From assembly GCA_964517355.1 (NCBI GenBank), contig CAZFCK010000015.1:1-37952 (forward strand): DNA of 37,952 bases, in the 5' to 3' direction. Positions within the stretch are counted from its first letter, which is position 1, and each line of letters starts with the position of its first letter. The notes beneath the pieces are model-generated. The model was given only the letters and a program-made list of their open reading frames with translations. It made no database searches and was not told the origin of the DNA. This DNA is from CAZFCK01 sp964517355 (GTDB lineage Bacteria > Desulfobacterota > Desulfovibrionia > Desulfovibrionales > Desulfovibrionaceae). Both the position numbers and the translations under genes were made by a program. Shown here one piece after another: positions 34,289 to 37,952 of the stretch.

Positions 34289-34643
34289 TGCTATGGCGCT
34301 GCATGAGGTGCGTCGGCGGTCCTTGATCGCTGCTTCCGGAACAGAACGTTTCCCTTTTTTTCGCGTTGAAGGCCAGCGACGCGCATCCTCCGTAGTTTGC
34401 CGCATGAATGCGGTCGCACTGATTTCGCCGGGCAATGACATGCAGACCAACGTATTCTCCAAATACTAATGACGCATGTACCTGACTGGTGCCCGCGCAA
34501 TGCTGTGCCCGGCGGTTATCCTTGGAGTCTTTTTCGCGAAACGCGGCTTTCGGAATGGGTGTGGCGCGGTTGCTGAAGAGGAGAACCGTACCCGGTTTCG
34601 CTCACCGCATCAAAGGCATGATGCGCCGGCATTGGGGGACCTT
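34289..34643. other. gene-free stretch between GGDEF and TRAP genes
   Basis: About 355 bp. Open frames exist on both strands but lack ribosome sites and recognisable content. The long frame running into dctP from 34489 is a 5' extension, not coding sequence. Confidence 0.5.
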
Positions 34644-34667
34644 GAGCATTTATCGTTTGAAATGCTC
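34644..34667 (+). repeat. hairpin related to the third stem of the 105-bp repeat
   Basis: GAGCAT...ATGCTC arms around a loop with TTTGAA, similar to the terminal hairpin of copies C and D. It directly precedes family-2 copy 2. Confidence 0.5.
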
Positions 34668-34675
34668 GCTTAACG

Positions 34676-34766
34676 GCGGGCAAAGCCCGCCTGCAATCAT
34701 TTCGCGGCAAGGATGTGTCCGCAACTCCTTGCGGAGCCTTTCCACTTTTTTAAAGTTTAAAGGCTC
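34676..34766 (+). repeat. dispersed repeat family 2, copy 2
   Basis: Collinear with 8404-8490. It starts with the hairpin GCGGGC-AAA-GCCCGC and ends with a second hairpin GAGCCTTT...AAAGGCTC (34734-34766), which is decayed in copy 1. It lies about 50 bp upstream of dctP, within the presumed leader region. Confidence 0.75.
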
Positions 34767-34815
34767 TAGCCGCAACGAGACGCATGCGCTGAACATTCTG
34801 CAAAAGGGGAGAACA

Positions 34816-35847
34816 ATGAGAAGGTTGCTGTGTACCACGCTGACTTGGGTCTTGAGTGTCGTCTGTCTGGCCATGTTGCTGCCCGTGGTGGCGCATGCGG
34901 CGGAAATAACCTTGACGTATGCCAACTTTCCTCCGGCGCCCACGTTTCCCTGCGTGCAAATGGAACGCTGGAAAGAGGAAGTGGAAAAACGCACCGCAGG
35001 CAAGGTCGCTGTACAGACCTTTCCGGGCAGCACGTTGCTCGGCCCGAAAAACATGCTGGACGGAGTGAAACAGGGGCAGGCCGACATCGGTGTCATCTCC
35101 CTCTCCTATCAACCCGGTGTTTTTCCTTTGACCTCGGTGCTGGAACAGCCTCTGGGCTTCACCAGCGCCACGGTTGCCAGCATGACGCTTTTGGATATTT
35201 TTCAGAAATACAATCCGGAAGCCTATAAAGATGTAAAAGTGCTGACCATGTTCACCAGCGCTCCCTCCAATATAATGAGCCAGGTGCCTGTGCGCTCTCT
35301 GGCCGATCTCAAGGGCTTGGAATTGCGCGCTTCGGGTGGCGCTTCCAAGGTCCTGGACCTGCTCGGCGCCGTGCCTGTGTCCATGCCCATGTCCGAGACG
35401 CCCGAAGCCCTGCAAAAAGGCCTGGTCAAAGGCCTGCTTTCCTCGCTTGAAGTTTTGAAAGACTTCAACTACGCGGAAAGCTGCCGTTATGAAACCATTA
35501 CCAATTTCCAGGTCTACCCTTTCGCCGTGATCATGAATAAGGATTCCTGGGAAAAGCTGCCGGACGACGTGAAACAGGTCATGGACGACCTGGTGCGCGA
35601 ACAGGCGCAATGGACCGGCCAGTACATGGACTCCCACCTGCGCGAGGCCGTGGAATGGAGCAAAGAGACATACAATATCGAGCTGATCGAATTGCCTCAG
35701 GGAGAAATGGAGCAGGCCATGAAAATCCTTGAACCCATGGTCAGCGAATGGAAGCAACGGGCCGTGAAGGCCGGTGTGCCCGCCGATGAGGTCCTGGCCG
35801 ATGTGCTTTCCCTCAAGGCGAAATATGAAGGGGAATTTGGGAAATAA
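34816..35847 (+). CDS. dctP: TRAP transporter solute-binding protein, DctP family
   Basis: A 343-residue periplasmic substrate-binding protein for a tripartite ATP-independent transporter. Signal peptide about 1-28 (MRRLLCTTLTW, hydrophobic core, AHA-A cleavage). The mature part shows the DctP pattern: FPPAPTFPCVQMERWKEEVEKRTAGKVAVQTFPGSTL, QGQADIGVIS, and SLADLKGLELRASGG followed by PEALQKGLVKGLLSSLEVL. The ligand is probably a small organic acid, but which one cannot be told. The reading frame is open back to 34489; I chose the ATG at 34816 because AGGGGAG lies before it and the signal peptide starts there. First gene of dctP-dctQ-dctM. Confidence 0.93.
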   Translation: MRRLLCTTLTWVLSVVCLAMLLPVVAHAAEITLTYANFPPAPTFPCVQMERWKEEVEKRTAGKVAVQTFPGSTLLGPKNMLDGVKQGQADIGVISLSYQPGVFPLTSVLEQPLGFTSATVASMTLLDIFQKYNPEAYKDVKVLTMFTSAPSNIMSQVPVRSLADLKGLELRASGGASKVLDLLGAVPVSMPMSETPEALQKGLVKGLLSSLEVLKDFNYAESCRYETITNFQVYPFAVIMNKDSWEKLPDDVKQVMDDLVREQAQWTGQYMDSHLREAVEWSKETYNIELIELPQGEMEQAMKILEPMVSEWKQRAVKAGVPADEVLADVLSLKAKYEGEFGK

Positions 35848-35967
35848 AATCAGCTTGTTGGGCTGCTGGGGAGACCCGGCTGCACAAGCGCCGGCATTTC
35901 CTTGAGAAACGGGGGGGGAGGCCATTACGGCTTCTTCCCCCGGCATCCTTTGACACCGTATATTTCC

Positions 35968-36462
35968 ATGATAAAAAAGTTACAAGCTTTCAGTAGGATA
36001 CTGAATACAACGCTCCTGTGGATCGGATGCCTCGCCCTTTTCGCCATGATGGCGCTCGCGTGCGCCAATATGTTTTCCCGCGCGCTCTGGCTGCCCATCA
36101 AGGGCAGCTACGAGGTGGTGGGCTTTCTCGGCGCGCTGGTGGCGGCGTTCGCGCTGGGGCACACCCAGCAGTTCAAAGGGCACATCGCCCTGACAATCCT
36201 TTCCGGAATGTTCCCCAAACGCTTTGAACGCTGCATCGACGGGCTGGGATATCTTATCTGCGCAACGCTTTTCGGGCTGGCCGGCTGGAGAACCTCGTTG
36301 TGGGCCTGGTCGCTGGTGGAAACGGGGGAACTGTCCGAAACGTTGCGCTTCGCCTATTATCCGTTTCCCTTCGCCGTGGCTCTGGGGCTCTTTCTGCTGG
36401 CGCTGGCCCTTGTCTGCGACATGCTGGCCGCTTTCATCGAATGCGCGGGAGGCAAGGCATGA
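35968..36462 (+). CDS. dctQ: TRAP transporter small membrane subunit, DctQ family
   Basis: A protein of about 164 residues with four transmembrane helices (about 14-38, 50-68, 86-108 and 126-150), the DctQ architecture. The loop element SYEVVGFLGALVAAFALGHTQQFKGHI is typical of the family. It pairs with DctM to form the membrane complex. The start is uncertain: ATG at 35968 gives a normal N-terminus (MIKKLQAFSR) but has no clear ribosome site, while the in-frame TTG at 35902 has a purine-rich stretch before it and would add 22 atypical residues. Its stop overlaps the dctM start (ATGA). Confidence 0.9.
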   Translation: MIKKLQAFSRILNTTLLWIGCLALFAMMALACANMFSRALWLPIKGSYEVVGFLGALVAAFALGHTQQFKGHIALTILSGMFPKRFERCIDGLGYLICATLFGLAGWRTSLWAWSLVETGELSETLRFAYYPFPFAVALGLFLLALALVCDMLAAFIECAGGKA

Positions 36463-37763
36463 GCCCGGCGACCCTCGGTATCCTGGGCATTGTGGCCCTT
36501 GTTCTGTGCCTTTTTTTCCTGCGCATGCCCGTGGGCTTCGCCATGGCGCTCATCGGGTTTCTGGGATTCTGGAAGGTGATCAACCTGCAGGCCGCCCTGG
36601 GCATGCTGGGCACGGAAATCTGGAATGTTTTTTCCTCTTACGGACTCACCGTAATACCGCTGTTTATCCTTATGGGGCAGATCTGCTACCATTCAGGGGT
36701 AAACAAGCGCCTTTATCACACGGCCTACGTCTGGCTCGGGCAATACCGCGGGGGGCTCTCCATCGCCACCATCCTGGCCTGCGCGGGATTTTCCGCCATC
36801 AGCGGTTCAAACACCGCCACAGCGGCCACCATGAGCACCGTGGCCCTGCCGGAAATGAAGAAATACAACTACAACCCCATTCTTTCCACCGGCTCCGTGG
36901 CCATCGGCTCCACATTGGGCGTTGTCATCCCTCCAAGCGTGGTGCTGCTGATCATCGGACTGCAAACGGGGCAATCCATCGCCAAGCTGTTTTGGGGGGG
37001 GATGCTGCCGGGCCTCCTGCTGGTGGGATTTTTTTTGCTGACCATTGCCGTGCTCTGCAGACTGCACCCCTCATGGGGGCCGGCCGGAGAGCGCACGACA
37101 TGGGCGCAAAAACTACGCTCCCTGCCCGGTTCCATTGAGATGCTCGTGCTCTTCGGCCTTGTCATGAGCGGCCTGTTCGCCGGATTCTTCACCCCCAGCG
37201 AGGCCGGGGCCGCAGGGTCGCTGCTGGCCGTGCTCATCAGCGTGGTCAGCGGAAAGTTCACCTGGAAGCGCTTGTGGGATTCCGGCGTGGACACGCTGCG
37301 CGTGTCGAGTATGATTTTTATGATCATCACCGGCGCGGTGCTCTTCGGCCGGTTTTTGGCCGTGACGCGCATGCCTTTCGAGGCCGCGGCCTGGGTGGCG
37401 TCGCTGCCCATTCCGGCCTGGGTGGTCATCATCTTGATTTGCGTGGTCTACATGCTGGGGGGGATGATCATGGACGCGCTGGCCTTGCTGCTGATCACCA
37501 TCCCGATTTTTTTCCCCCTGGCTCAGGGGCTTGGATACGATCCTCTCTGGTTTTCCCTGGTCGTCACCGTGGTTACCACCATGGGCGCGGCCACGCCGCC
37601 CGTGGGCGTGAGCGCCTTCATCGTTTCATCCATGGCCCAAGGAGTTCCCATGTACAGCGTGTTTCGTGGCATCACCTATTTTCTGTATTCCTATGCCGCG
37701 TGCGTGCTGCTGATGTTGCTTTTCCCGGACGCCTTCCTTTATCTGCCCAGGCTGATCCATTGA
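36459..37763 (+). CDS. dctM: TRAP transporter large membrane subunit, DctM family
   Basis: A 434-residue protein with about 11-12 transmembrane helices, the ion-coupled permease of the TRAP system. Family elements include RMPVGFAMALIGFLGF near the N-terminus, SGVNKRLY, AGFSAISGSNTATAATMSTVALPEM, VIPPSVVLLIIGLQTGQSI, FTPSEAGAAGSLLA and the late ATPPVGVSAFIVSSM. Transport is driven by a Na+ or H+ gradient. GGGAGG precedes the ATG, which overlaps the dctQ stop. Last gene of the operon; no clear terminator before the repeats that begin at 37797. Confidence 0.95.
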   Translation: MSPATLGILGIVALVLCLFFLRMPVGFAMALIGFLGFWKVINLQAALGMLGTEIWNVFSSYGLTVIPLFILMGQICYHSGVNKRLYHTAYVWLGQYRGGLSIATILACAGFSAISGSNTATAATMSTVALPEMKKYNYNPILSTGSVAIGSTLGVVIPPSVVLLIIGLQTGQSIAKLFWGGMLPGLLLVGFFLLTIAVLCRLHPSWGPAGERTTWAQKLRSLPGSIEMLVLFGLVMSGLFAGFFTPSEAGAAGSLLAVLISVVSGKFTWKRLWDSGVDTLRVSSMIFMIITGAVLFGRFLAVTRMPFEAAAWVASLPIPAWVVIILICVVYMLGGMIMDALALLLITIPIFFPLAQGLGYDPLWFSLVVTVVTTMGAATPPVGVSAFIVSSMAQGVPMYSVFRGITYFLYSYAACVLLMLLFPDAFLYLPRLIH

Positions 37764-37796
37764 GGCCTATTGACCGTGCCTCTGGGAATAAAAGAA

Positions 37797-37952
37797 TGTG
37801 GCTATGTCCTTAACTCCGCAATGTGGGAATGACTTGCTTTTCCGAGGGGAAAACCAGCGCTGCTATCTTCATCCCTAGCGCATTTTCGCCTTGAAACAAG
37901 GCGCGATACAACCGCGCCCAAGGGCTGAAGTTCTTGAAAGAGGTTCTTCCCC
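37797..37952 (+). repeat. nested composite of repeat families 3, 4 and the 105-bp family
   Basis: Outer part 37798-37855 and 37932-37952 equals family 3 (27691-27761 region). Between them, 37856-37931 is an added segment of about 76 bp that is the reverse complement of family 4 (27861-27913). This in turn contains TAGCGCATTTTCGCCTTGAAACAAGG-type sequence (37876-37901), the first end and hairpin of the 105-bp family, absent from the simple family-4 copy. The outer element is cut by the window edge. Confidence 0.85.

Noticed and set aside
34489..34815. 109-residue N-terminal extension of DctP
   Set aside because: The signal peptide and ribosome site both point to the ATG at 34816; the extension runs through the family-2 repeat.
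34750..35946. 398-residue minus-strand frame opposite dctP
   Set aside because: Complement of dctP with no ribosome site or family features.
1..37952. CRISPR array
   Set aside because: The repeats are dispersed palindromic elements far apart, not regularly spaced direct repeats with spacers, and no cas gene is present.

Overview
The window looks like a piece of chromosome from a sulfate-reducing, Desulfovibrio-type member of the Desulfovibrionaceae. The strongest evidence is a periplasmic two-subunit [FeFe] hydrogenase whose large subunit reproduces the D. desulfuricans residue numbering (C178, C179, C234, K237, C378, C382), next to maturation genes of the desulfovibrio type. The genome appears mosaic: genes from about 9 kb onward are mostly GC-rich, while intergenic stretches and one ORF (24649-25410) are clearly AT-richer.

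Layout. (1) 0.15-4.5 kb: a zinc-ribbon hypothetical gene on the minus strand, divergent from a plus-strand run of parB, hldA-type heptose kinase, GAF-SpoIIE phosphatase, STAS anti-anti-sigma factor and perhaps a small membrane protein, closed by a clear terminator at 4728-4755. A 15/16 match to the parS consensus lies at 3961-3976, so the region is probably close to the replication origin. (2) 5.6-12.8 kb: hydrogenase locus. hydA-hydB run on the minus strand; a TM1266-family small regulator, an aspartase/fumarase-family lyase, hydE and hydF run on the plus strand. hydG, the third essential maturase, is not in the window, and an 824-bp gene-free gap sits where it might be expected. (3) 13.0-19.9 kb: a Tat-exported class V PLP enzyme, a large Sec-exported RHS/YD-repeat protein, and a miniature YD-repeat protein with a sortase- or exosortase-like tail. 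(4) 19.95-23.7 kb: a large PAS/PocR hybrid histidine kinase. (5) 24.2-25.7 kb: a tRNA-Pro(GGG) gene whose 3' end is duplicated 1.44 kb away. The pair brackets an AT-rich orphan ORF with a nitrilase-like pattern, which looks like a small tRNA-integrated island. (6) 26.4-31.9 kb: an excisionase-type HTH protein with a hypothetical partner, an AmiS/UreI-type channel, a Grx/Trx-reductase fusion and an RluC/D-type pseudouridine synthase. (7) 32.6-37.8 kb: a 7TM-PAS-GGDEF diguanylate cyclase and a DctPQM TRAP transporter operon.

Between the genes lie several families of small palindromic repeats. The main family is about 105 bp, has three hairpins and TA-bounded imperfect terminal inverted repeats, and recurs in at least five near-full copies plus fragments. 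A second family occurs at 8.4 and 34.7 kb. A third pair of hairpin elements at 27.7-27.9 kb recurs at the right edge of the window as a nested composite: one element, itself carrying a fragment of the 105-bp family, is inserted in the stem of another. A perfect 55-bp tandem duplication follows the GGDEF gene.

Functionally, the window combines chromosome partitioning and envelope sugar synthesis, periplasmic H2 metabolism with cofactor assembly, export of surface or periplasmic proteins, signal transduction (SpoIIE/STAS, hybrid kinase, c-di-GMP) and organic-acid uptake. All assignments come from reading the sequence and translations; no database search was run.
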